From Zoogloea sp. (GTDB lineage: Bacteria > Pseudomonadota > Gammaproteobacteria > Burkholderiales > Rhodocyclaceae): 60,282 nt of DNA. The DNA lies in contig NZ_JAQUVG010000007.1 of the NCBI RefSeq assembly GCF_028693495.1, forward strand, positions 1 through 60,282, written 5' to 3'. Positions 19,571-28,898 of the stretch are shown piece by piece. Numbering within the stretch: position 1 is the first letter of the stretch; each line of letters starts with the position of its first letter. The notes under the pieces were generated by a model. It had not been told where the DNA came from. It saw nothing but the letters and a program-made list of their open reading frames with translations, and ran no database searches. The translations under genes and the position numbers were made by a program.

Positions 19571-19712
19571 GGCGCTCTCCTGAGCAAACTGAACATGCTT
19601 CATTGTTCCCCTTCGGTCCATCCGGGTCCAATTGGATGTAGTGCTGATCATCATTGGAAAAAACCATGACGCCCCCCCGCGGTCCACAACCCATTCATTT
19701 CCATCGAACTCC

Positions 19713-20360
19713 ATGACTGCCGATCTGTTTGCCGACCAGACGCCCGCCTGGCAGGAGCCCATCTGCCCCGGCGCCACCGTCCTGCGGGGCCTTGCCCTCG
19801 CCGAAGCCCCCGCCATCCTGAGTGCCATCGAGGACATCACCCGCCGGGCCCCCTTCCGCCAGATGGATACCCCCGGGGGCTTCCGGATGTCGGTGGCCAT
19901 GAGCAACTGCGGTCCGCTGGGATGGGTCTCCGACCGCCAGGGTTACCGCTACGCGGCCTGGGATCCGGCCACCGGCGAAGGGTGGCCCGAGATGCCCGAA
20001 GGGCTGCGGGCCCTCGCCCGGCACGCCGCCGCAAGCGCTGGCTTTGCCGGTTTTGCCCCGGACGCCTGCCTGATCAACCGTTACGCCGCGGGTGCCCGCA
20101 TGAGCCTCCACCAGGACCGCGACGAACAGGACCTGCGTGCCCCCATCGTATCCATCTCCCTGGGCCTTCCCGCGCTATTCCTGTTCGGGGGCCCCACCCG
20201 GAAGGACCCCGCCCGGCGCATTCCGCTCACCCACGGTGATGTGGTGGTGTGGGGCGGCCCGGCCCGTCTGCACTTTCACGGGGTCGCGCCGCTGAAGGCC
20301 GGCGAACACCCGGCCACCGGCCCCTTCCGGATCAATCTGACCTTGCGCCAGGCAAACTGA
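19713..20360 (+). CDS. alkB: AlkB-type DNA/RNA alkylation repair dioxygenase
   Basis: A 215-residue Fe(II)/2-oxoglutarate dioxygenase that oxidatively demethylates 1-methyladenine and 3-methylcytosine. The iron ligands are H-x-D in LHQDRDEQD (His133, Asp135) and a distal His in LHFHGVAP (about 187-189). The 2-oxoglutarate arginine is in FRINLTLR near the C-terminus. NRYAAGARMSLHQ is the usual substrate-lid neighbour. Length matches E. coli AlkB (216). It is divergent from the ZIP operon; no ada-type regulator is adjacent. Confidence 0.95.
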   Translation: MTADLFADQTPAWQEPICPGATVLRGLALAEAPAILSAIEDITRRAPFRQMDTPGGFRMSVAMSNCGPLGWVSDRQGYRYAAWDPATGEGWPEMPEGLRALARHAAASAGFAGFAPDACLINRYAAGARMSLHQDRDEQDLRAPIVSISLGLPALFLFGGPTRKDPARRIPLTHGDVVVWGGPARLHFHGVAPLKAGEHPATGPFRINLTLRQAN

Positions 20361-20492
20361 CGGTCGAGCGCGTTGACGGCAGGGCTCCGCCTCGGAATAC
20401 TGCAGGACACACCCGGACCGGGTGCTGCCAGAGCGCATGAACGGGTCACCCGCCTGCAAGACGGAACCCACCACCCACACCAAGGAAACAGA

Positions 20493-21302
20493 ATGAAGTC
20501 CTCCTCCCCCCTCTTCCGCCTCGCCCTGATCGCCGGCCTGCTGGCCCAGGCCCCCGCCTTCGCGGCCGAGCCTGCCAAGCCCGCCACCGGCAAGGCCGTT
20601 GCCACGGTCAACGGCGTCGCCATCTCTCAGGGGGCCTATGACATGCTCGCCGCCCGGGCCAAAGCCCAGGGCGCCACCGAGGGTCCCCAGCTGAACGCCG
20701 AGATCCGGGGTCGCCTGATTCAGGCTGAACTGCTCACCCAGGCCGCCAGGAAGAAAGGTCTCGACAAGAAGGGCGACGTGGCCCTCCAGCTCGACATGGC
20801 ACGCCAGCAAATCCTCGCCAACGCCTACGTCACCGAATACATGAAGGCCAACCCCCTCAGCGATGCCGACGTGAAGGCGGAATACGACCGGGTGGTGACC
20901 AATGCCGGCAACAAGGAGTACAACGCCCGTCACATCCTCGTGAAGGAGCAGAAGGACGCCCAGGACATCATCGACCGCCTCAAGATGGGCGAGAAGTTCG
21001 ACAAGCTGGCCAGCCTGTCCCTCGACCCGGGCTCCAAGGACAAGGGCGGCGAGCTGGGCTGGAGCATCCCCGGCGCCTTCGTCGAGCCCTTCGGCAACGC
21101 CCTCAAGGCCCTGACCCCGGGCAGCTACACCCCGGCCCCGGTCCAGACCCCCTTCGGCTACCACGTGATCCAGCTGGACGATGTCCGCGACCTGAAGCTG
21201 CCCAGCCTGGACGAAGCCCGGCCCCAGATCCAGCAGCGCCTGCAGGCCCAGAAACTGGACCAGCACCTGCAGGATCTGGCCAAGGCCGCCAAGATCAACT
21301 GA
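20493..21302 (+). CDS. Periplasmic parvulin-type peptidyl-prolyl cis-trans isomerase
   Basis: A 269-residue secreted protein with a signal peptide (MKSSSPLFRLALIAGLLAQA, cleavage after AFA). A SurA/PrsA-like N-terminal helical region precedes the rotamase domain at about residues 145-230, with ARHILVKEQ, GGELGWSIPG and TPFGYHVIQLDD. It would help fold outer-membrane or periplasmic proteins. AAGGAAACAGA precedes the ATG. It is convergent with frdB, with a GC-rich hairpin between them. Confidence 0.92.
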   Translation: MKSSSPLFRLALIAGLLAQAPAFAAEPAKPATGKAVATVNGVAISQGAYDMLAARAKAQGATEGPQLNAEIRGRLIQAELLTQAARKKGLDKKGDVALQLDMARQQILANAYVTEYMKANPLSDADVKAEYDRVVTNAGNKEYNARHILVKEQKDAQDIIDRLKMGEKFDKLASLSLDPGSKDKGGELGWSIPGAFVEPFGNALKALTPGSYTPAPVQTPFGYHVIQLDDVRDLKLPSLDEARPQIQQRLQAQKLDQHLQDLAKAAKIN

Positions 21303-21315
21303 ACAACGGAAGACG

Positions 21316-21335
21316 CCCGCCCCCGCAGGGGCGGG
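21316..21335. terminator. GC-rich hairpin between the parvulin gene and convergent frdB
   Basis: CCCGCCCC and GGGGCGGG form an 8-bp perfect stem with a 4-nt CGCA loop, 13 bp after the parvulin stop. There is no T-tract, so it may be a factor-aided or bidirectional terminator. Confidence 0.5.
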
Positions 21336-21369
21336 GAGCGGACTCCCGGGGCCCGTGCCCCGCCGGAGA

Positions 21370-22107
21370 CTACACCCCCTGCAAGGCCATCTTCCTGCGC
21401 AGGAAGGCAATCTGGGTCTGCAGGGGCAAGCCCTTCGGGCACACATCGTGGCAGCCCAGCAGGCTCATGCAGCCAAACACCCCCGTGTCGTCGCCGATCA
21501 GCTCGTAGTAATCATCGTCACTACGCTCATCCCGGGGATCCAGGCGGAAGCGGGCAATCTTGTTGAGGCCCACCGCGCCGACAAACGCCTCCCGCATCCG
21601 CAGGGTGCCACAGCCCGCCACACAGCAGCCGCATTCGATACAGCGATCCAGCTCGTAGATGGCTTCGGCCAGCTCCGGCGCCATCGGCGCCTCCACCGCC
21701 GTCAGGGCTGGGGACGCACTGGCGTGGATCCAGGTTTCCAGCCGTTCAGCCATGCCGCGCATCCACTTGCCGGTGTTCACCGACAGGTCCCCGATCAGCT
21801 CGAACACCGGCAGGGGCGCCAGGGTGATCAACGCCGGCAGATCCCGGGTCAGGCTGCGGCAGGCCAGCCCCGGACGACCGTTGATGAGCATCCCGCAGCT
21901 CCCGCAGATCCCCGCCCGGCAGACAAAATCGAACTGCAGGGAAGGGTCGGCGAGCGCACGGATCTCGCTGAGGGCGATGAAGAGGGTCATGCCCTCCGCC
22001 TCCTCGACCGGGAAGTCCTGCCAATGGGGCGCCTCCCCTGCACCGGGAAGGCTGCGGAGGATGCGCAGGGTCAGGCGGCGGGGCGCCGGCGGGCTTGAAG
22101 TCGTCAT
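21370..22107 (-). CDS. frdB: Fumarate reductase iron-sulfur subunit
   Basis: A 245-residue FrdB/SdhB-type electron-transfer subunit. The plant-type 2Fe-2S site is visible in CRAGICGSCGM. The bacterial ferredoxin-type half has CIECGCCVAGC and CMSLLGCHDVCPKGLP, giving ligands for the 4Fe-4S and 3Fe-4S clusters. The insert and C-terminus resemble the Wolinella-type quinol:fumarate reductase rather than E. coli FrdB. The ATG overlaps the frdA stop (ATGA), indicating translational coupling. Confidence 0.92.
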   Translation of the reverse strand: MTTSSPPAPRRLTLRILRSLPGAGEAPHWQDFPVEEAEGMTLFIALSEIRALADPSLQFDFVCRAGICGSCGMLINGRPGLACRSLTRDLPALITLAPLPVFELIGDLSVNTGKWMRGMAERLETWIHASASPALTAVEAPMAPELAEAIYELDRCIECGCCVAGCGTLRMREAFVGAVGLNKIARFRLDPRDERSDDDYYELIGDDTGVFGCMSLLGCHDVCPKGLPLQTQIAFLRRKMALQGV

Positions 22108-24082
22108 GAGGTCTCTCCGAGTCGGGCGTTGCGGCCCCGGAAGGGTGCCGGAAGAAGATCCTCCCAGGGCATCAGGGCGTTCTGGATCGTGAAGCGGTCG
22201 GCCTGGGCGCCCGCGGCCCGGATGGCCGCCACCTCGGCAGCCCGGGCCGCTGTGGCCGGGTGAGCAATCGCGTCCCGGGCGCCATAGCCGCGCCATCCAG
22301 GCGGGAGCTCCATCCGGCTCACGTCGAGCGCCTCGTAGTCCAGACGGGGCAGGGTTCCCGCCGGATCGGGCCAGCAGGCCAGGGTCCGCCTGAGCCACCC
22401 GGCATCGTCACGGCGGGGGTGGTCCTCCCGGTAATGGGCGCCCCGGCTCTCGGTGCGCTGCAGGGCACCCCAGGCCACACACAGGGCGAGCTTGAGCATC
22501 TTCTGGACCCGGTAGGCACTGACCAGCTCCGGATTGCTGCCTGCCCGCCGGGTGGCGATACCGATCCGGCGGCTTCTCAGGAGCAGCTCCTGGAGCTCGG
22601 TGACCGCCTCCTGGAGCAGGTCACCCCGCCGGAAGATCCCCACCTTGTCGGTCATGATGTCCTGCATCCGGCTCATCAGGGCCGGAGCACGCTCACTGCC
22701 CTGACCTGACAACAGGGCATCGAGGCGAGCCTGTTCGGCACCACGCAGCCCCGCACCAGGGCCGTGGAAACCTGCAGATCGCCTTCTGGAGAGGCCAGGA
22801 AGTCAGCGATGTTCTCACCGACGATCATGCCGGCCACCACGGTCTCGGCCACCGAGTTGCCGCCCAGGCGATTGAAGCCGTGGAGATCCCAGCAGGCCGC
22901 CTCCCCGCAGGCAAACAACCCCCGCAGCCCCACCGCCTCACCCCGGACATCCGTGCGGATGCCCCCCATCGAATAGTGCTGGGCCGGCCGCACCGGAATC
23001 AGCTCACGACTCGGATCGATGCCCAGGAAATGCTGGCAGATCTCCTTCACTTCGCGCAGACGGGCATCGATGTGGGCGGCACCGAGCAGGGTGATATCCA
23101 GCCACAGATGCTCACCAAAACGGGTCTTCACCCCATGGCCGGCCCGGATATGCTCCTCCATCCGCCGGGACACCACATCGCGGGAGGCCAGCTCCTTCTT
23201 TTCCGGCTCATAGTCGGGCATGAACCGGTGACCCCGGGCATCCCTCAGCAGACCCCCGTCACCCCGGCAGCCCTCGGTCACCAGGATCCCCGCCGGGAAG
23301 ATCGTGGTCGGATGAAACTGCACCGCCTCCATGTTGCCCAGCGGCACGACACCGGTTTCCAGGGCAATCGCCGCCCCGATGCCCTCATTGATCAGCGCAT
23401 TGGAGCTGACCCGGTAGATGCGTCCGAAGCCACCGGTGGCCACACAGGTGGCCCGGGCCACATAGGCCGACAGCTCGCCGGTGACCAGATTGCGCACCAC
23501 CGCCCCATGGCAGCGGCCCCCCTCGTGGATCAGCGCAATGGCCTCCATCCGCTCATGGACCGGAATACCCGCAGCCACCGCCTGATCGCTGACCGCATAG
23601 AGCATCGCGTGGCCGGTGCCGTCACTCACGTAACAGGTGCGCCATTTCTTGGTCCCGCCAAAATCCCGGGCGGCAATCAGTCCATGGGCTTCGGCCCGCT
23701 CGGAGAGGGACACCCGCTGACCATCCATGACCACCTCCCGAGCTCCGGCCCGGACCCGGTTCCAGGGCACCCCCCAGTTGGCCAGCTCCCGCACCGCCTG
23801 CGGCGCGGTATGGACGAACAGGCGGGCCACCTCCTGGTCGCAGCCCCAGTCCGACCCCCGTACCGTATCCTCGAAATGCACGTCCTCGTTATCCCCCTCC
23901 CCCTTCGCCGTGTTGGCCAGGCTGGCCTGCATGCCCCCCTGGGCCGCCGCCGAATGGGAGCGCTTGGCCGGCACCAGGCTCAGGATGATGACCTCATGGC
24001 CCCGCCGGCGGGCCCCCACGGCGGCGCGCAGGCCCGCCAGCCCACCGCCGATGACCAGCAGATCGGTATGCACGATGCGCAT
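22104..24082 (-). pseudogene. frdA: Fumarate reductase flavoprotein subunit, interrupted by a one-base frameshift
   Basis: Two frames together make one FrdA. The first (24082 down to about 22750) has the FAD fold [10 protein letters not shown], the FAD-histidine segment [31 protein letters not shown] and the [18 protein letters not shown] block. The second (about 22750 to 22104) has QDIMTDKVGIFRRGD and the C-terminal domain. The frame changes at a C-run at 22749-22752 (GGGG on the coding strand). One extra G would join STALVRG to [14 protein letters not shown] and give 659 residues, close to Wolinella FrdA. Without it translation stops at 22676 after an unrelated tail. Either a real inactivating mutation, phase variation, or a sequencing error. 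Confidence 0.88.
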
Positions 24083-24085
24083 GAT

Positions 24086-24940
24086 TCAGCCTCCTGTCCG
24101 GGGCGGCAACGGAGTCCCCGGCCCGGGCTGCGGCACCGCCTCCCCTGCCAGCACACGCCCCGGGCGGTAGGGCTCCCCGGCCCGTCCGGCATGGGCGATC
24201 CCCAGCTGTACATAGGCCGCCAGGGTAACCAGACCCAGGCCCAGGAAGAACAGGCTGAAGAGGGTCTTGGCGAGGCGCAGCCGGCGCCGCCGGACGACCG
24301 GATCGGAGCCTTCCAGCCAGCCCCACTTGATGGCCAGACGGTACAAGCCAATGCTGCCGTGGATCTCCACCGCAAACAGCAGGAACAGGTAGAGGGGCCA
24401 CATCCGGCCGCTCCAGATCCGGTCGGCGGACTCGTAAGGACCAATCAGGGCCGGCTGGGTCAGCATGCCATACAGGTGCACCGTCCCCAGGAAGAACAGG
24501 GCAAAGCCCGTCCAGAGCTGGATCCACCATAGCCGGGTATCCGGATGGCGCATCCCCTCCTGGTGGGCGGCAAAGACCCGATACTGGCAGAAGCTGGCCG
24601 GAAACTTGCGCAGGGCAAGCCAGGCATGCAGCACGAAGACCGCCAGCACGCCCCCCACCACCACCGACACCAGCCAGGGCTGGGGCTCGGCAAAGAACAG
24701 GGAGCCCTCGAAGAAGCGCGCCACCCGGTAGAAGGCCTCGTGGCTGATCAGGATCGACGACACGAAGAACATGTGGACAATCAGGAACAGGGCCAGAACG
24801 AGGCCCGACAGGCTCTGCAGCAAGTCGAGCCGGGCCGGCCAGCGACTGGCACGCAGCCGTCGCGGGGGCAGGACAGTGGAACAGGGACGCGCGGCCTTCC
24901 CGGCGAAGGGAGGCGCGGAAGACTCTAGGGATCTGGCCAT
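24086..24940 (-). CDS. frdC: Fumarate reductase dihaem cytochrome b subunit
   Basis: A 284-residue membrane anchor with about five hydrophobic helices. Candidate haem-ligand histidines are in LIVHMFFVSS, LHAWLALR, GTVHLYGML and VEIHGSIGLYR, as in the Wolinella FrdC dihaem protein. It links the quinone pool to FrdAB. The C-terminal tail is Pro/Gly-rich and unconserved. The start MARSLESS was chosen because the longer frame to 25045 lacks a sensible membrane-protein head; its ribosome-binding site is weak. It heads the frdC-frdA-frdB unit, 3 bp before frdA. Confidence 0.88.
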   Translation of the reverse strand: MARSLESSAPPFAGKAARPCSTVLPPRRLRASRWPARLDLLQSLSGLVLALFLIVHMFFVSSILISHEAFYRVARFFEGSLFFAEPQPWLVSVVVGGVLAVFVLHAWLALRKFPASFCQYRVFAAHQEGMRHPDTRLWWIQLWTGFALFFLGTVHLYGMLTQPALIGPYESADRIWSGRMWPLYLFLLFAVEIHGSIGLYRLAIKWGWLEGSDPVVRRRRLRLAKTLFSLFFLGLGLVTLAAYVQLGIAHAGRAGEPYRPGRVLAGEAVPQPGPGTPLPPRTGG

Positions 24941-25122
24941 GATGGACACCCGAAATACACACTTTCCCCAGAGGGAAAGCCAAACCGGCCCTGCCCAGCC
25001 AGCCCCCATGGGACCGCCGCAGGGCCGAAGCCCGTGTCTCCTCACGTTTTCAGGGGTATGCCCTTGTTATTGCGGCAATCTAGCACACTTATGCTGCAGC
25101 GCAACACCGACCGGAGCCCGAA

Positions 25123-26094
25123 TTACTCCAGCCCTGCGGGCTTCTGGCAGCCATCCTCGAGCCCGTCGATCTCGATCTGCAGGGTGGGATGCTGGACATG
25201 GAAGCGCTCGGCCAGGGTTGCCGCCACCTCCCCCAGAAAGGCATCGCCGGGATGTCCGGCGGGCATGACCAGGTGGGCCGTCAGGGCCACATCCGCCGTA
25301 CCCAGGGCCCAGACATGGAGATCATGGACCTCCGACACCCCCGGCAGCGCCTTCAGCCAGGCATGCACGGCGGCCAGGTCCACATGGGCCGGCACCCCAT
25401 GAAAGGTCAGGTGCAGGGACTGGCGCAGCAGCCCCCAGGTGGCCGCCACGATGATCAGGGCGATCGCCAGGCTGACCAGCGGGTCCAGCCAGACCCAGCC
25501 GAAATGGAGATAGAGGACTCCCGCCACCACCACCCCCAGGGACACCAGGGCGTCACCGGCCATGTGCAGGAAGGCGCCCCGCAGGTTGAGATCATCCCGG
25601 CTCCCGGCCATGAACAGGAATGCAGTGATGCCGTTGACCAGGACGCCGATGGCGGCCACCGCAATCACCGTCCCGCCGGATACGGGCTCGGGGCTCTGCA
25701 GGCGCTGGATCGCCTCCAGGGCCAGGGCCCCCATGGCCACCAGCAGGATCAGGGCATTGGCCAGCGCCGCCAGAATGGAAGCACTCAGCCAGCCGTAGGT
25801 GCGGGTCGGCGTCGGGGCCAGCCGGCCGGCCAGCAGGGCGCCCCAGGCCACCACCAGGCCAGCCACGTCGGACAGGTTATGCCCCGCGTCGGCCAGCAGG
25901 GCCAGGGAGCCCGCCTGCCAGCCGTAGAAGGCTTCAATCAGCACGAACGCCAGGTTCAGCCCGATACCCACACCGAAGGCCCGATCCCAGCGCACCGGCA
26001 CACCTCCAGCGGATCGATGATCATGGCCATGGCCGTGGTGATGGTGGTGGGGGCTCCGGACCGCCCCGGCGTGGGGATCGTGCCTCCCGGTCAT
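25123..26094 (-). CDS. Cation diffusion facilitator (CzcD/ZitB-type metal exporter)
   Basis: A 323-residue inner-membrane antiporter. A His-rich N-terminus (PHHHHHGHGHDH) precedes six membrane segments. The zinc-site motifs are LADAGHNLSD in helix 2 and HMAGDALVSL in helix 5. The cytoplasmic C-terminal domain (about residues 225-310) includes EVHDLHVWALG. It should export Zn2+, possibly Co2+ or Cd2+. It begins 15 bp after the ThiF-like gene on the same strand, which may only reflect packing. Confidence 0.93.
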   Translation of the reverse strand: MTGRHDPHAGAVRSPHHHHHGHGHDHRSAGGVPVRWDRAFGVGIGLNLAFVLIEAFYGWQAGSLALLADAGHNLSDVAGLVVAWGALLAGRLAPTPTRTYGWLSASILAALANALILLVAMGALALEAIQRLQSPEPVSGGTVIAVAAIGVLVNGITAFLFMAGSRDDLNLRGAFLHMAGDALVSLGVVVAGVLYLHFGWVWLDPLVSLAIALIIVAATWGLLRQSLHLTFHGVPAHVDLAAVHAWLKALPGVSEVHDLHVWALGTADVALTAHLVMPAGHPGDAFLGEVAATLAERFHVQHPTLQIEIDGLEDGCQKPAGLE

Positions 26095-26109
26095 GCCGCG
26101 CCCCCGGCG

Positions 26110-26982
26110 TCAGCGCCCCATGGCGCGCAACTGGCGCCGGGCAATGGCAAGGGCCAGGCGCTGGATGGGATTGCGATTACCCCAGGGACGCCAGGTTTGT
26201 GTATACCGGTTACGGTAGGCATCGAACTGAAACCCCCGCGGAGCGCACAGGACCTCGCCACGCCCCAGCAGGATCTTGAGGGACTCCACCGCGGTCACCC
26301 CGGCACACAGCTGGCAGGCGGCAATGGTGCTCGGCCCCCGGCGCGCCTTGAAGTCCACCCGGCTCGGATCCACCACATACCCCCGCTGGAGCATCGCCGG
26401 CGACAGGCCGAGGAGAAAACGCACGGCCATCTCGTCCTCGTCGCAGCCTTCCAGGCAGAAGTACTCCTCGAAGGACATCCGCCCCGGCAGAAAGCTCAGT
26501 ACCGCCGTCCCCATCCCGAGGGGCGCAGCGGTGACCGCGGGAATGCCCCGCGCGTGGCAGGCCCGGAAGGTGTCCTTGCGGGCCTGGAAGGCAAAGAAGT
26601 CGAGGCCATCCACATAGAGGTCCACCCCGTTCAGGAAATCCGCCAGATTGCCTGCATCCACCCCCGCGCCGAAGACCTGGATGTCCAGCTCGGGATTGAT
26701 ATCGAGGGCCATCTCCCTGAGCACTTCCGCCTTCGGTCGACCCAGCGTGGACATCATCGCGCCAGCCTGCCGGTTGAAGTTCACCAGATCGAAGGTGTCC
26801 ATGTCGGCGATGTGGAACTTCCCGACGCCCAGGCGGGCCAGGGTCAGCAGATGCACCCCACCCACCCCACCCACCCCGGCAATCGCCACGCGCTTGCCCC
26901 GCAACGCGGCCTGCTCGGCCTCGGTCACCCAGCCGATATTGCGGGCAAAGGCCGCGTCATAGTCAAAGGGAATAGTTGCCAT
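26110..26982 (-). CDS. ThiF/MoeB/UBA-type adenylyltransferase (E1-like), function unknown
   Basis: A 290-residue E1-like protein. The nucleotide loop IAGVGGVGGVHLLTLARLG (about residues 33-51) and the acidic/Arg site in DMDTFDLVNFNRQAGA are typical of ThiF-family adenylation domains, which activate a carboxyl terminus as an acyl-adenylate. No CxxC...CxxC zinc pair is present; the C-terminal cysteines are in FCLEGCDEDE and AACQLCAG. It is not adjacent to thi or moa genes and differs from the tcdA product at 37331. It is divergent from an exosortase-associated acyltransferase, with a nitroreductase after that. ThiF and nitroreductase domains also occur together in the actinobacterial Rv1355c-type proteins (from memory), suggesting a shared but unknown reaction. 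Confidence 0.85.
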   Translation of the reverse strand: MATIPFDYDAAFARNIGWVTEAEQAALRGKRVAIAGVGGVGGVHLLTLARLGVGKFHIADMDTFDLVNFNRQAGAMMSTLGRPKAEVLREMALDINPELDIQVFGAGVDAGNLADFLNGVDLYVDGLDFFAFQARKDTFRACHARGIPAVTAAPLGMGTAVLSFLPGRMSFEEYFCLEGCDEDEMAVRFLLGLSPAMLQRGYVVDPSRVDFKARRGPSTIAACQLCAGVTAVESLKILLGRGEVLCAPRGFQFDAYRNRYTQTWRPWGNRNPIQRLALAIARRQLRAMGR

Positions 26983-27174
26983 GGTCGATGTCCGTCACGA
27001 TCGCAGGCCTGATGATACGACAGTTCCATGGCCCTGCCCGGCCCGGCGGGAGCCCGGCGATGACAATCCTTCGGTGGTACTCTTGCAATCGCAGCTAAAA
27101 TGTCGTCACGGTGCATTGCCGCCTGGACTGCACACCCAATTTCATCCTACTGCGAGCACGGGGTTCCTCCCACC

Positions 27175-27945
27175 ATGTCCCTATTCGACCGTTTCAGCCT
27201 GGGCGAAGGATTCAAAAGGTATTTCGAAATCTCGGCCGCCTTCGACAGCGGCCGGCGGGACGAAGTCTATGGCATCCGCCACGAGGTGTATTGCGAGGAA
27301 CTGGGATTCGAACCCGTGCGGCCCGACCGTCGGGAAACCGACGAATACGATGCCCACAGCCTCCATTGCCTGATGCGCACCTCCACGCCGCCGAATGCGC
27401 TGGTGGGGTGCAACCGGCTGGTCCTGGCCCGGCCTGAAGACCCCGACTATCCCCTGCCCTTCGAGCGCACCTGTGCCGCCACCCTGGACCGCTCCATCAT
27501 CGATCCGGCCAAGGAAGACCGCCACAGCATGGCGGAAGTCTCGCGGCTGGCCGTGCGCGCCTACTACCGGCGACGCAAGGGGGAAACCAGGAGCCCGGTC
27601 ACCATCAGCGACGAGGACTACGGCTCGAGGGACCAGCCGCGCTTTCCCTACATTCCGATCGGCCTGTACCTCGGGGTGATCGCCCTGGCCAAACAGGAAG
27701 GCATCGAAACCCTCTTCGTGCTGACCGAACCACGGCTGGCCGATCACTTTGCCAAACTGGGGGTCAAGATCACCCAGATCGGCGGCCCGGTGCAACACCG
27801 GGGCACCCGGGTGCCATCGATGATGAACGTGGACAGCATCATCAAGGGGCTGCGCTTTTTCGTGAAACCGATCTGGCGGGTGGTGGACGAACAGATCCAG
27901 GCCGGTTACGCAGCAGGCGCCCCTCCTATCTCACGACGCCCCTGA
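27175..27945 (+). CDS. PEP-CTERM/exosortase-system-associated N-acyltransferase (LuxI/GNAT-like fold)
   Basis: A 256-residue protein matching the exosortase-associated acyltransferase family. Signature parts are an IRHEVYCEELGFEP head, CNRLVLARP, EVSRLAVRAYYRRR and GLYLGVIALAKQEG with RLADHFAKLGV. The family resembles LuxI and other N-acyl synthases and is thought to make an N-acyl amino-acid-like signal or lipid; the product is unknown. No exosortase, EpsH or PEP-CTERM protein appears in this window, so it is an orphan here. The start MSLFDRFSLGEGFKRYF is set by similarity; the 25-codon longer frame is unlikely. A 7-bp hairpin (27947-27976) follows. Confidence 0.85.
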   Translation: MSLFDRFSLGEGFKRYFEISAAFDSGRRDEVYGIRHEVYCEELGFEPVRPDRRETDEYDAHSLHCLMRTSTPPNALVGCNRLVLARPEDPDYPLPFERTCAATLDRSIIDPAKEDRHSMAEVSRLAVRAYYRRRKGETRSPVTISDEDYGSRDQPRFPYIPIGLYLGVIALAKQEGIETLFVLTEPRLADHFAKLGVKITQIGGPVQHRGTRVPSMMNVDSIIKGLRFFVKPIWRVVDEQIQAGYAAGAPPISRRP

Positions 27946-28054
27946 GGGCCCGCACCGACACACACTGACGCGGGCCGGCCTGGGCCCGTTAAAATGGCAG
28001 CTTCCCGGGCGGACCGCGGTCCGCCGCCAACCGCCAACTGCCGCAAGGAAGCCC

Positions 28055-28876
28055 ATGCATACCCGCGCCGCCCTTTACCAGGCCCGCTATGGCCACCCCG
28101 ACACCCCCGTCCCGGACGCAGGCTCGGCGCTGATCGACCAGCTCCTCACCCACCGCTCGGTCCGCGCCTACCTGCCCGACCCGGTGACTGACGACACCCT
28201 GTGCGCCCTGATCGCGGCCGCCCAGTCCGCCGCCAGTTCCTCCAACCTGCACGCCTGGAGCGTGGTGGCCGTACGCGACCCGGCCCGCAAGGACCGTCTC
28301 GCCCATCTTGCCGGTGATCAGGCCCATGTCCGCCAGGCGCCCCTGTTCCTGGTCTGGCTGGCCGACCTGGCCCGCCTGGAAAGCGTGGCAGCTCAGGCCG
28401 GCGAGCCGGACGAGGCTCTGGATTACCTGGAAATGTTTGAAGTGGCCGTCATCGACGCCGCCCTGGCCGCCCAGAATGCGGTGGCCGCCGCCGAGTCCCT
28501 GGGCCTGGGCACTGTTTACATCGGGGGCATCCGTAACCGGCCCGAGGACGTGGCTGCCGAACTGCAGCTGCCCAGCCGGGTCGTGGCCGTGTTCGGCCTG
28601 TGCGTCGGCACACCCGACCCTCAGGTACCCACCGCCGTCAAGCCGCGCCCGGCCCAGAGCGTCGTGCTCCACCACGAGCACTATGCCCTGCCCCCTCAGC
28701 AGGCCGGCCTGGCACGCTACGATCAGGCCATGGCTGCGTTCTATGAAAGCCAGCAGATGAAGGTGCGCGGCACCTGGTCCCGCCACACCGCCAGGCGCAT
28801 CCGCGACGCCGCCGCCCTCACCGGCCGCGACCGGCTGGTGGAAGCCCTGGGCAAGCGGGGCTTCAAGCTGCGCTGA
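28055..28876 (+). CDS. Nitroreductase family flavoprotein (NfsA/FRP-like)
   Basis: A 273-residue FMN-dependent oxidoreductase. The phosphate-binding RSVRAYL with SSNLHAW near residues 35-70, the LAAQNAVAAAESLGLGTVYIG helix (in two parts) and GLCVGTP are typical of the NfsA/FRP branch. A C-terminal extension (FYESQQMKVRGTWSRHTARRI) matches this subgroup. It would use NADPH to reduce nitro-aromatics, quinones or a pathway-specific substrate. Start set by AAGGAAGCCC before ATG. It is 109 bp downstream of the acyltransferase and may share its transcript. Confidence 0.9.
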   Translation: MHTRAALYQARYGHPDTPVPDAGSALIDQLLTHRSVRAYLPDPVTDDTLCALIAAAQSAASSSNLHAWSVVAVRDPARKDRLAHLAGDQAHVRQAPLFLVWLADLARLESVAAQAGEPDEALDYLEMFEVAVIDAALAAQNAVAAAESLGLGTVYIGGIRNRPEDVAAELQLPSRVVAVFGLCVGTPDPQVPTAVKPRPAQSVVLHHEHYALPPQQAGLARYDQAMAAFYESQQMKVRGTWSRHTARRIRDAAALTGRDRLVEALGKRGFKLR

Positions 28877-28898
28877 AGACCAGTCCGCCGGACCCCTG

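Noticed and set aside
22676-22760. Programmed ribosomal frameshifting in frdA.
   Set aside because: No slippery heptamer plus downstream structure is evident, and the first frame ends in a long unrelated tail; a simple one-base loss in a G-run explains it.
24941-25122. An FNR box upstream of frdC.
   Set aside because: The best candidate (TTGCCGCAATAACAA) matches the TTGAT-N4-ATCAA consensus poorly.
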